Notes under the pieces: generated by a model
The model's database searches: none
Seen by the model: only the letters and a program-made list of their open reading frames with translations
Told to the model about the DNA's origin: nothing
DNA from: Candidatus Delongbacteria bacterium
GTDB taxonomy: Bacteria > CAIWAD01
DNA: 64,000 bases
NCBI GenBank assembly: GCA_020634015.1
Contig: JACKCN010000005.1
Coordinates: forward strand, 1-64,000
Reading direction: 5' to 3'
Translations under genes and position numbers: made by a program
Part shown: positions 24,940 through 33,200 of the stretch, piece after piece
Position numbering within the stretch: the stretch's first letter is position 1
Layout: every line of letters starts with the position of its first letter

Positions 24940-25357
24940 GTGCGAGCTTGCGCTCGATGAGGGTGTTCAGGGCCGCGCGCAGATCAGGATCGGGCAGTGG
25001 GGGCAGCAGAACGCGCCGGCCATCGGTGAGCGTCAGCTTCATCTGCCGTGGCCCCTGAAACCGTGAGCGGACCTGGTCCCAGCCCACCTGGCGCGTGCCG
25101 GTCAGGGGCGAGGACAGTACCAGCGCGTGTTCGTCGACACGGCAGCTGGCGGGAAAGAGGTAGTCCCGCAGCGAGAAGATGAAGATCACGATCAGCGCCG
25201 CGCTCACGGCGGACGCTCCCAGCCAGTACAGCACCAGTCCCGAGATCACCAGGATCATCAGAACGACCAGAACTCCCTGGACGGGTTTGCGCGCCAGGGG
25301 GTGCCAGGTCCAGTCGAGATGGGTTTCCGGAAGGGTGTCCGGGGACTGATTTTCCAT
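24920..25357 (-). CDS. Small membrane protein with two transmembrane segments
   Basis: A 145-residue protein. After a short polar N-terminus come two adjacent hydrophobic segments (G-V-L-V-V-L-M-I-L-V-I-S-G-L-V-L-Y-W and V-S-A-A-L-I-V-I-F-I-F-S-L). A soluble C-terminal part follows with a P-L-T-G-T-R-Q-V-G-W-D-Q-V pattern reminiscent of bacterial PH-like membrane-associated domains. The family is not recognised. ATG 25357 was chosen since the 20 codons before it read as noncoding. Its 3' end overlaps the next gene by 20 bp. It is the first gene of a minus-strand series; the PAS-protein gene at 25527 runs the other way, so the 169 bp between them should hold divergent promoters. Confidence 0.6.
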   Translation of the reverse strand: MENQSPDTLPETHLDWTWHPLARKPVQGVLVVLMILVISGLVLYWLGASAVSAALIVIFIFSLRDYLFPASCRVDEHALVLSSPLTGTRQVGWDQVRSRFQGPRQMKLTLTDGRRVLLPPLPDPDLRAALNTLIERKLARDASND

Positions 25358-25526
25358 GGGCCGAAAGTACTGCTTTGCCCATCGGCAGTTCAAATGGTGG
25401 CCGCTGGAAGACATCATTCGATTACCAATCCAGCTGGAATCTCGTTAATCTCTGTGGTTGTCCTGCCGATCCAATTCGTGCGGAACCGCCCCCATGCTTG
25501 TTTCCGGGGCAAAACAAGGCAACGCG

Positions 25527-26030
25527 ATGCAGAGAATCTGCGCTTGGTGCAACAAGGTAATTGACTCAATAAGTGACTCGGACGGCCATGCCGAAGTCTC
25601 CCACGGAATATGTCCCGCATGCAGTCAGCGCATTCTGAGTGAGGCGTTGGATCAGCTGCATTCCCAGATCCATGTGCTGGCGGAGCCGGTCATGTTGGTG
25701 GATGAAGAGGGCCTTGTTCTGGACCTGAATGCCGCAGCCGTGGAATTGCTGCAGCTTCAGGACTCACCCCCGAAGGGCAAGTATCTGCCCGCCCTGCTTG
25801 GCTGCAGATCCAGACGATATCCATCCATGCGTCAAGTCAAGAAAGCCTCCAGGTCGTGCTGTGGCCTGTGTGCCCTCATTTCCGCTACCATCCGCTCAGG
25901 CACGACGGGTCTGCGCTCGGTGATACGACCGCTGAAGATCGCCGGAGCCTGTTCGATAAAGTCCGTCGAGATCCGGGCACGGTATCTGTGCCAGAATGCC
26001 TTGCTGAGCCTGAAGGTTCTGGAATCGTGA
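25527..26030 (+). CDS. Zinc-ribbon and PAS-like domain protein, possible redox or metal sensor
   Basis: A 167-residue protein. It opens with a C-x2-C ... C-x2-C knuckle (I-C-A-W-C-N-K-V, then H-G-I-C-P-A-C-S) of the kind often found in front of PAS domains and response regulators. A PAS-like strand and helix follow (V-M-L-V-D-E-E-G-L-V-L-D-L-N-A-A-A). The C-terminal part has a cysteine cluster (L-G-C ... S-C-C-G-L-C) where related PAS proteins bind a cofactor or metal. No output domain is present. ATG 25527 has AAGG eight bases upstream. Together with the next gene it looks like an orphan sensor pair; the signal is unknown. Confidence 0.6.
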   Translation: MQRICAWCNKVIDSISDSDGHAEVSHGICPACSQRILSEALDQLHSQIHVLAEPVMLVDEEGLVLDLNAAAVELLQLQDSPPKGKYLPALLGCRSRRYPSMRQVKKASRSCCGLCALISATIRSGTTGLRSVIRPLKIAGACSIKSVEIRARYLCQNALLSLKVLES

Positions 26031-26067
26031 TGGCAACATCTGGTCCAACAGGGGAGCACGGAACAAC

Positions 26068-26466
26068 ATGAAGCTGGTCTTTGCCGACACGGAAGCCCCG
26101 GTTCTGTTCGTGGACACGCAGGGCCTGATCCAGGGGGCCAATCAACCGGCTCAGGATGTCCTGCATCGCACGCTCGAGGAGATTGTCGGCCAGCGCGGAG
26201 GCGCGGTGATGGGGTGTCACAACGCAAGCCTCCCGGGAGGGTGCGGCGAGCAGGAAGCCTGTCCGCTTTGCGTGCTGCGCAATTCGGTGATGGACACCCA
26301 CGAAACGGGCCAGGCCCATCTCCGGGCCAGGGCCGTTCTTCCGGTTGACCCCGGCCCGCCCCCTTCTGAAATGGCCGTCTGCTTTTCCACGGCACTCCAC
26401 CAGGGGCTTGTGCTGGTCAAGGTGCACGATATGGAAATCGGGGTCGTCAGTCCGGAGCTGACCTGA
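26068..26466 (+). CDS. PAS-like protein with a C-x8-C-x5-C-x2-C cluster
   Basis: A 132-residue protein starting directly with a PAS-type strand (A-P-V-L-F-V-D-T-Q-G-L-I-Q-G-A-N-Q). It continues into a cysteine cluster with spacing C-x8-C-x5-C-x2-C (G-C-H-N-A-S-L-P-G-G-C and C-P-L-C). The same arrangement occurs in PAS domains of sensor kinases, where the cysteines probably bind iron-sulfur or zinc, but no kinase or other output domain is attached here. It lies 37 bp after the zinc-ribbon/PAS gene and resembles its second half, so the two probably arose by duplication and may form a complex. Cytoplasmic. Confidence 0.6.
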   Translation: MKLVFADTEAPVLFVDTQGLIQGANQPAQDVLHRTLEEIVGQRGGAVMGCHNASLPGGCGEQEACPLCVLRNSVMDTHETGQAHLRARAVLPVDPGPPPSEMAVCFSTALHQGLVLVKVHDMEIGVVSPELT

Positions 26467-26577
26467 TTCCCGGTTGAACAGAACCGAAGAGGGTGTTGGC
26501 TGGTGCATGTCGACCAGCAATCCCACCAAAGGCCCTGAGAATTTCCCCGCCCCAGCTTTGAATTGGCCCGGCAGAAT

Positions 26578-26593
26578 TGGCATGAATCTGGCG
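26578..26593 (+). promoter_or_regulatory. Weak sigma-54-like promoter before the 26626 cargo gene
   Basis: TGGCATGAATCTGGCG keeps the invariant GG-N10-GC of -24/-12 promoters but departs at two consensus positions (TGGCAT for TGGCAC, TGGC for TTGC). It lies 33 bp before the ATG. Supported mainly by the perfect copies before other cargo genes in this window. Confidence 0.4.
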
Positions 26594-26625
26594 ATGTGTC
26601 TTCCCAAAGCAGGAGGGCACACACC

Positions 26626-27672
26626 ATGAAGACGATACTGCGCCAGAGCATTGTCATGCTCTGCACCGGAGGCGGGCTGCTGCTGGTTCAGGCGGCCAAC
26701 GCCCAGCAGGCCGACGATGATTCCCCGAGCGTGTACCGCTCGGTCAAGAATTCGGGCGAAGAAGTGCCGGAGTGGCTCCGTTACGATCTGTTCGGCCGCA
26801 TGGATCCCGCGGACATGTCACGCAGCGGAGGGGATGACCCCTGGAGCGCGATCGAGGTACCCGTATTGGCGGATACCTCGCGATACGAGGGCAACAGCAA
26901 CAACAGCTCCGGGAACTACTTCAGCCTGGGAGGCTGCAACTGTCTGCCCTGGGCGCCCAACATGCTGTCCGCCAGCAGCCTGTTTCCGGAAAATGGCACA
27001 CAACTGAGCAACCAGTGGTTCAAGCGCAGCGAAGACTGGTATACCTTTACCCTGGATGGCCCCACCACGGTCTGGATGAGCACCTGCGTGCAGGGGGGTG
27101 AAAACCACTTCGATACGGCCATCGCCATTCTGGACCAGCAGTACACGGTGGTCTCGATGAACGACGACTGGTCCGAGTGTGACACATCCGAAGCCCGGGG
27201 CGGGGCCGGGCGTGACGGCCATGATGATGACGACGATGACGACGATGACGACAATGGCTGTGATGACCGCTTCAACTCGGGCCTGCTGGTGGAGTTGCCC
27301 GCGGGCACCTACTACGCCATCGTTGGCGGCTACCAGCAGGAACGGGGCGAGTACGACGTGGAGTTCAGCTTCCGTGGAACCGGCAGTGCCGATGCGGAGG
27401 ATCAGCCAAGCACGGTCAGTCTGCAGCAGAACTACCCCAATCCCTTCAACCCGAGTACCGAGATCCAGTTCTCCACGGAAGACACAGGTTTCGTCGAGTT
27501 GACCGTACACAATCTGGTGGGAGAAACCGTTGGTCGGTTGGTGAATGGCATGCTGACCCGGGGCAGTCATCGGGTGCGCTTCGACAGTGGAGCCCTGCCG
27601 TCCGGTGTCTACATCTACCTGCTGCGGTCGGGAGGAACCACGCAGGCCAGAAAAATGGTGCTGACGCGCTGA
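26626..27672 (+). CDS. Secreted protein with PPC-like domain, poly-Asp loop and T9SS-type sorting domain
   Basis: A 348-residue exported protein. A signal peptide (cut near A-N-A-Q-Q) is followed by a beta-sandwich that looks like a bacterial pre-peptidase C-terminal (PPC) domain: W-Y-T-F-T-L-D-G ... F-D-T-A-I-A-I-L-D ... L-P-A-G-T-Y-Y-A-I-V-G-G. A loop within it carries ten consecutive aspartates, perhaps binding calcium. The last 85 residues are a T9SS-style sorting domain: Q-N-Y-P-N-P-F-N-P-S-T-E-I, a central V-H-N-L-V-G, and final A-R-K-M-V-L. It should cross the outer membrane by the T9SS and be attached or released at the surface. ATG 26626 follows AGGAGGG at good spacing. Confidence 0.85.
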   Translation: MKTILRQSIVMLCTGGGLLLVQAANAQQADDDSPSVYRSVKNSGEEVPEWLRYDLFGRMDPADMSRSGGDDPWSAIEVPVLADTSRYEGNSNNSSGNYFSLGGCNCLPWAPNMLSASSLFPENGTQLSNQWFKRSEDWYTFTLDGPTTVWMSTCVQGGENHFDTAIAILDQQYTVVSMNDDWSECDTSEARGGAGRDGHDDDDDDDDDDNGCDDRFNSGLLVELPAGTYYAIVGGYQQERGEYDVEFSFRGTGSADAEDQPSTVSLQQNYPNPFNPSTEIQFSTEDTGFVELTVHNLVGETVGRLVNGMLTRGSHRVRFDSGALPSGVYIYLLRSGGTTQARKMVLTR

Positions 27673-27702
27673 GACGGACCGATCCGCAGCGACAGCCTTG
27701 TG

Positions 27703-27726
27703 AACCCCTTCTCCGGAAGGGGTTTT
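27703..27726 (+). terminator. Rho-independent terminator between convergent genes
   Basis: A 9-bp stem (27703-27711 with 27716-27724) with a 4-base loop and short T-run, 30 bp past the sorting-domain protein stop and touching the end of the converging DoxX-like gene, so it can serve both. Confidence 0.8.
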
Positions 27727-28205
27727 CAGCTCCCGGAGTCGGCCGGACCGGAAGGAGTGCGCGGCGTTCTCACGGTGCCGCCCACCACCAGCGCCGCACT
27801 CAGGATCAGCAGGTTCTTGATGATGTACTGGCCTTCCAGGGTGGGAGCCCAGGGGACCATGCCCGGCTGGAACGTGACGCCGGGAAGAATCACCAGCGGC
27901 ATGAAGGTGCCCACCATCTGAAGCAGCAGCAGCAGGATTGCCAGCCGCAAGGTGGACTGGAACAGGAAACAGACCCCGATGGCCACCTCCCACCAGCCGA
28001 TGATGGCCACCCATCCCGCAGGGGTGAAGAAAGGCATCCAGTCCACGGTGGCCATGACCAGAGCCGTTGCCGAGGAATGTCCCATGGGCTTGAGTGCCCC
28101 GAACCAGATGAAGATGATCGCCAATGACAGGCGCAGAGCGGGCAGTCCGGCCAGGGCCATCCTGGAAGCCAGCCAGTCATCCATGGAGTCCAGTGTGTGT
28201 TTCAT
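27726..28205 (-). CDS. DoxX-like / YkgB-like small membrane protein
   Basis: A 159-residue integral membrane protein with four hydrophobic segments. The pattern L-R-L-S-L-A-I-I-F-I-W-F-G-A-L-K (segment 1) and G-W-W-E-V-A-I-G-V-C-F-L-F (segment 2), with a conserved P-x-G-W before it, resembles the DoxX and DUF417 (YkgB) families, whose members include quinol-related or redox-linked membrane subunits. The precise role is unknown. ATG 28205 was chosen because an open frame upstream (to 28313) reads as noncoding. It is transcribed divergently from the XPB-type helicase gene; the 205-bp spacer should hold both promoters. Confidence 0.7.
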   Translation of the reverse strand: MKHTLDSMDDWLASRMALAGLPALRLSLAIIFIWFGALKPMGHSSATALVMATVDWMPFFTPAGWVAIIGWWEVAIGVCFLFQSTLRLAILLLLLQMVGTFMPLVILPGVTFQPGMVPWAPTLEGQYIIKNLLILSAALVVGGTVRTPRTPSGPADSGS

Positions 28206-28410
28206 GGGTCGAATATAGTCCGGCCATCCTGTTGCCGCCAGCGAGGACGGAGGGAATCCCGCTTCGACCTTAGACTGGCCATTGCCACATTCATTCCCTT
28301 CACCCCGACCCATCGCATCCGGACGTGAAGCAAGCGACAGGCAGAGGCCGGTCGCCGGAACCCCCGCCCAGTTGGCGGAATCCGCGTGTCACGACAAGGA
28401 AATCGACCCC

Positions 28411-30081
28411 GTGTACAACCCCAACAATCCGCTGATCGTCCAGTCCGACAAGACCATTTTCCTTGAAACGGCCAACCAGCTCTTCGAGGACGCCCGCGAC
28501 GAGCTGGCGCGCTTTGCAGAACTGGAAAAGAGCCCCGAGCACCTTCACACCTACCGACTCTCGCCGCTGTCACTCTGGAATGCGGCCTCCAGCGGTCTGG
28601 GCAGTGCCGAGATCATCAGCACCCTCAACCGCTACTCGAAGTATGTGGTGCCCACCAATGTGGTCCAGGACATCCGGGAATACATCACGCGCTACGGCCG
28701 GGTCAAGCTGGATCGGCTGGACGAGAACTCGCTGGTGCTGGAGTGCGACGACCGCACCCTGATGATCGAGCTCTCCCGCCACAAGACGATCATGCCGCTG
28801 CTTGAGGAGCTGCTGGACGACAAGCGGGCCCGGATCCGTCCCGGCAATCGTGGCCACCTGAAACAGGCCCTGATCAAGATCGGCTTCCCGGTGGAAGATC
28901 TGGCCGGCTACACCGACGGCGAGAAACTGGACATCGTGATTCGCGAGCGCAGTCTCAGTGGCATGGCCTTCGGGCTGCGCAGTTACCAGCAGGATGCCGT
29001 GTCCGTGTTCTGGGCAGGTGGCGGCAAGGGCGGAGGCAGCGGTGTGCTGGTGCTGCCCTGCGGGGCGGGCAAGACGGTCATCGGCATCGGTGCCATGAGC
29101 AGGATCGGCATGCACACCCTGATCCTAACCACCAATGTCACCGCCCTGCGTCAGTGGAAGAACGAGATCCTGGACAAGACCGAGCTGACCGAAGAGCAGA
29201 TCGCCGAGTACAGTGGCGACCGCAAGGAGATCGCGCCGGTCACCATTGCCACCTACCAGATTCTGACCTATCGGCGCAGCAAGAAGAGTCCCTTTCTGCA
29301 CTTCGACCTGTTCAACAAGCACAACTGGGGCCTGATCGTCTATGACGAGGTGCATCTGCTGCCCGCGCCCATCTTCCGCGCGGTGGCCGAAATCCAGAGT
29401 CGTCGGCGCCTGGGCCTGACGGCAACACTGGTGCGCGAGGACAACAAGGAAGACGACGTCTTCAGCCTGATCGGCCCCAAGAAGATCGATGTGCCCTGGA
29501 AGGAACTGGAGCGCCAGGGCTGGATCGCCACCGCCAACTGCGTCGAGTATCGCCTGGGCATGAGCGCCGATCTTCGTCTGGAGTACGCCCTGGCCGAGAC
29601 CCGCCGCAAGTACACAGTGGCCTCGACCAACCCGGTCAAGCTGGAAGTGATTGACGCGATTCTGGAGCACCACCCGGACGATCAGGTGCTGATCATCGGG
29701 CAGTTCATCGACCAGCTCAAGACCATCGCCAAGGTGCTGGACGCCCCGCTCATCACGGGCAGCGTGCGCAACACCCAGCGCGACGAGCTGTACAACCGCT
29801 TTCGCCGCAACGAGTTGCGCATCCTGGTGGTCAGCAAGGTGGCCAACTTCGCAATCGACCTGCCCGAGGCCAGCGTGGCGATTCAGGTCTCCGGTACCTT
29901 CGGCAGCCGACAGGAAGAAGCCCAGCGCCTGGGGCGCGTGCTGCGACCCAAGTCCGGCAACAACCAGGCCTGGTTCTACACCCTGGTGACCCGGGATACC
30001 ATCGACCAGGAATTCGCGATGAACCGCCAGCTGTTCCTGACGGAACAGGGCTACCGCTACGAGATCCGCAACTTCGAATAG
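28411..30081 (+). CDS. XPB-type DNA repair helicase
   Basis: A 556-residue SF2 helicase of the bacterial XPB type. The N-terminal 200 residues form the damage-recognition-like region seen in archaeal and bacterial XPB. The Walker A motif is P-C-G-A-G-K-T-V at about residue 217, motif II is D-E-V-H at about residue 312, motif III is L-T-A-T, and motif VI lies in Q-R-L-G-R-V-L-R-P-K. The C-terminal part ends R-Y-E-I-R-N-F-E. The GTG at 28411 has AAGGAAA upstream and gives the normal length; a longer frame upstream has no similarity. The eukaryotic homolog unwinds DNA in nucleotide excision repair and transcription. In bacteria the role is less clear, probably DNA repair. No XPD-type or nuclease (Bax1) gene lies beside it. 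Confidence 0.9.
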   Translation: MYNPNNPLIVQSDKTIFLETANQLFEDARDELARFAELEKSPEHLHTYRLSPLSLWNAASSGLGSAEIISTLNRYSKYVVPTNVVQDIREYITRYGRVKLDRLDENSLVLECDDRTLMIELSRHKTIMPLLEELLDDKRARIRPGNRGHLKQALIKIGFPVEDLAGYTDGEKLDIVIRERSLSGMAFGLRSYQQDAVSVFWAGGGKGGGSGVLVLPCGAGKTVIGIGAMSRIGMHTLILTTNVTALRQWKNEILDKTELTEEQIAEYSGDRKEIAPVTIATYQILTYRRSKKSPFLHFDLFNKHNWGLIVYDEVHLLPAPIFRAVAEIQSRRRLGLTATLVREDNKEDDVFSLIGPKKIDVPWKELERQGWIATANCVEYRLGMSADLRLEYALAETRRKYTVASTNPVKLEVIDAILEHHPDDQVLIIGQFIDQLKTIAKVLDAPLITGSVRNTQRDELYNRFRRNELRILVVSKVANFAIDLPEASVAIQVSGTFGSRQEEAQRLGRVLRPKSGNNQAWFYTLVTRDTIDQEFAMNRQLFLTEQGYRYEIRNFE

Positions 30082-30281
30082 GCCTTCCCGGATCCTGCGT
30101 GCTCTTCCGGGGAGTGCGCCCATCTGTTGCCGGGTGAGCACTCCTGTGGTCCCTTCTGGCACGAATTGTCATTTTGCCAGTCGCCCGATCAGGGCTCGCA
30201 CGCAGTCCTCTCGCGCTGTCCGGTATCCGGTCAGCACCTGAGGGCCCGTCCGGACGACATTCCACCAATGAATCGGCCAGC

Positions 30282-33200
30282 ATGCTCCATTCCCCACGCA
30301 CTCTCATTCTCGCGTCATTGATCGCGCTTGGCGCATCCTGTCCCGGTGTCAGCGCCCTCGAAGTGGCTTCCCGCAGCTGGTTGCGCGTGGAACCCGCGGG
30401 CACCTCGGTCCAGCTGCACCTGGCGCAGCAGGGGCGCGATACTGCCGCGGCCCCCGCGCTCCCGGCGGACCCTGTCATCCTGGTGGAGACCCGGCTGAGC
30501 CGACTCAGCCTGCGGGACCGGACGGGACGTGAGCTGCCGCTTGAGATGCACGAGATCGCACGCACCCGGACGGGGCGTCGCGTGGCGATTCACCTGCAGG
30601 CCGACTGGCTCCGCCAGGGGCTTGTGTTGCAGGAAAGCGGCGAGGTGCTGGCGCGCCCGGTGGCCCGGGACAGCCAGGGCGAAACCGATTGGGCGCCCCA
30701 TCATCTGGTGCGGATACGCGTGGATCACGATGGATTCCATGCCATTGGCTGGCAGGACCTGCGGGACCAGCTCGGCAGCGCGGGCCTGGCCGACTTGCCC
30801 GATCCACGCCTCTGCAGTCTGGTGCACGACGGAGTGCCCCAGCCGATCCGGATCACGGGCGAAGACGATGGACGCTGGGACCCCGGGGACCGAATCGAGT
30901 TCCACGCCCAGGTCTCCCTTCAGCAGGACCCCGGTCTGGGGCCGGACAGCCGCCTGAACCCCTATTCGGACACCGAAGTTTACTTTCTCGTGTCCAACGG
31001 CCAACCCGGTTACCGGATGGGTCAGGAAAGCGGGGAAGTGGTGGAGACCGACCCTGCGCTCTACCGCACGCCGCTCAGTTTCTACCATACGGAACACTAC
31101 GAGCAGGATCTGTTCCACAGCCAGCTCGGTTATGTGGACAACGAGAGCCAGCCGGACCACTTCTTCTGGGAAACCAATCTGCGGGCCGGTCAGTTGCGCA
31201 GCGTCGACTTTCATGCCCCCGGGCTCAACACACGCTCGACCCAGCCGGTCAGCCTGGTGCTCTGTCTGCGTGGCGGCTCGGCTCCCTCCACGGGCGATCA
31301 GCCCTACTACCAGCGCGTGCAGGCCTACGTGAACGGCTCGGGGTCCCAGGTCCTGGACATCGGGGGCGAGGGCGACTGGATCAACCAGGAGCTGAAGGTG
31401 CTGGAGTTCGGCGAGGAAGCCTTTCCGTCACACACGGATTTCCGCGAGGACAACGTGCTGACGATCGCGGGAGTCGATCTTCCCCCTGCCGGCGAATTCT
31501 CCAACGCCATGCTCAACTGGTTTGATGTCACCTACCAGCGCTACTACCAGGCCGAGAACGATTGCCTGGAGTTCTCGGTGGACAGCGAGTACAACAATCA
31601 GTTGATCTACTTCAACCTGACCGGGTTCAGCAGCGACCGGATCCAGGTCTACAAACTTGGCCAGAGCCGCGTGAACAACCTGCTGATCCGCCCGGATACC
31701 GGTGGGTGGCGGGTGGCCTTCCAGGATGTGCCTGCGCCGGGCGACCGCTATCTGGCCATTGCCGAAGACGCCATGGATACTCCCCTGTCGCTGGAGCTGG
31801 TGGAGTATCACGATCTGGCCAACACGGCCATTGCGTCGGACTATCTGGTGATCATGGCCGACAGCCTGCATCGCTCGGGCGGGGAGTCCATGCTGGACCC
31901 GCTGTTGCCCCAGTGGAGCCGCATCGGAGCCGTGCGCGTGATCTCGGATGCCTGGATCTACGACGAGTTCGGCGATGGGCGTTTCAGTCCCTTCGCCATC
32001 CGCGACTTCCTGACGTATCTGGAGCTGGCCTCCTCCGCTCCGCCCAGTCATGTTTTGCTGTTGGGTGACGGCGCCCTCACGCAGCGTGATGCGGGCCGCC
32101 TGGGTCGTCCGCTGCTGCCCGTGCGCTTCCAGCAGGTCTATCGTTGGGGTGCCGCCTCCACGGACGACTGGTATGTGGCCGCCGAGAACGGCATCAGCGA
32201 CGGAGCTCTGCTGACCCGCTGGCCGGTGAACAGCCTGGAGCAGCTCGCCAACATGGTGGACAAGTGTCTGTCCTACGACGAAGCCGAAGCCGGCGCCTGG
32301 AACAACACGATTTTCCTGATCTCGGCGGACCGCCAGAGCGAAGGAGACATCTTCATCCGCCAGCGAGAAGAACTGATTCGACAGAATGTCCCCGCCGACT
32401 ACTTCCTGCGCCGCCTGGATGTGGGCTTCAACGACAGCCGCTACAACGGCCTGACCAGTGAACTGCGGCGGATCTTCGATCAGGGCGTGGTCATGGCCAA
32501 TTATTTCGGTCATGGCGGCGGAGCCGTGTGGTACGACTTCAACCTGCTGCGCAGCGAGGATGTGATCACATTCGACAACGCGGCGACCCTGCCACTGGTG
32601 ACCAACACCACCTGCCACATCGCCTCCATCGAACTGGAAGACGCTCTCGGCAAGGCCTTGCTCAACAGTGGCCCGATGGGGGCGATCGGCGTCCTGGGCT
32701 CCTCGGGACTGAGTTTCTTCCAGGCCAGCATGGAGCTGCTCAAGCTGTACTACGACTACCAGTTGAGCAATCCCGACTACGAGGTCAGCCGCGCATTGCG
32801 CCTGGCCGAAGACCAGTTCAGAATTGACCGCCTCTACAACAGCAGCGATTCGCTGAATGCCGAGATCGCCCAGACCGTGATCACGCTGACCCAGTATCTT
32901 GGCGACCCGGCCCAGATGCTGCGACTGCCCCGAACGCTGGATGTCAGCCTGCAGGGCGGAGCCAGCATCCAGGCGGGCGAGACGCTTGCCTTCTCGGGAG
33001 TCAGCGATCTGCCCGACCAGCCCGGGCGGCTGGAGTTCTATTCCGCCACCGACCACCCCCAGCTGACGGGGCAGGATTTCGTGGAGGGAGTCGTGCATCA
33101 CGACTTCAGCACGGATGCCGCGGGCAACTGGCAACTGCAGGTGCCCGCGCCGGGCGATCTGTATCAATCGGGGCTCTGGGGCAGCGCACGCCTGTTGGTG

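Noticed and set aside
25780..26030. Frameshift in the zinc-ribbon/PAS gene
   Set aside because: The C-terminal half looks odd, but it still aligns with the Cys-cluster pattern in the same frame, and the other frames give nothing better.
30157..30162. TGGCAC upstream of the C25 peptidase gene
   Set aside because: The -12 part is missing: five bases later the sequence is GTCA instead of TTGC, and the next TTGC is too far, so this is not counted as a sigma-54 promoter.
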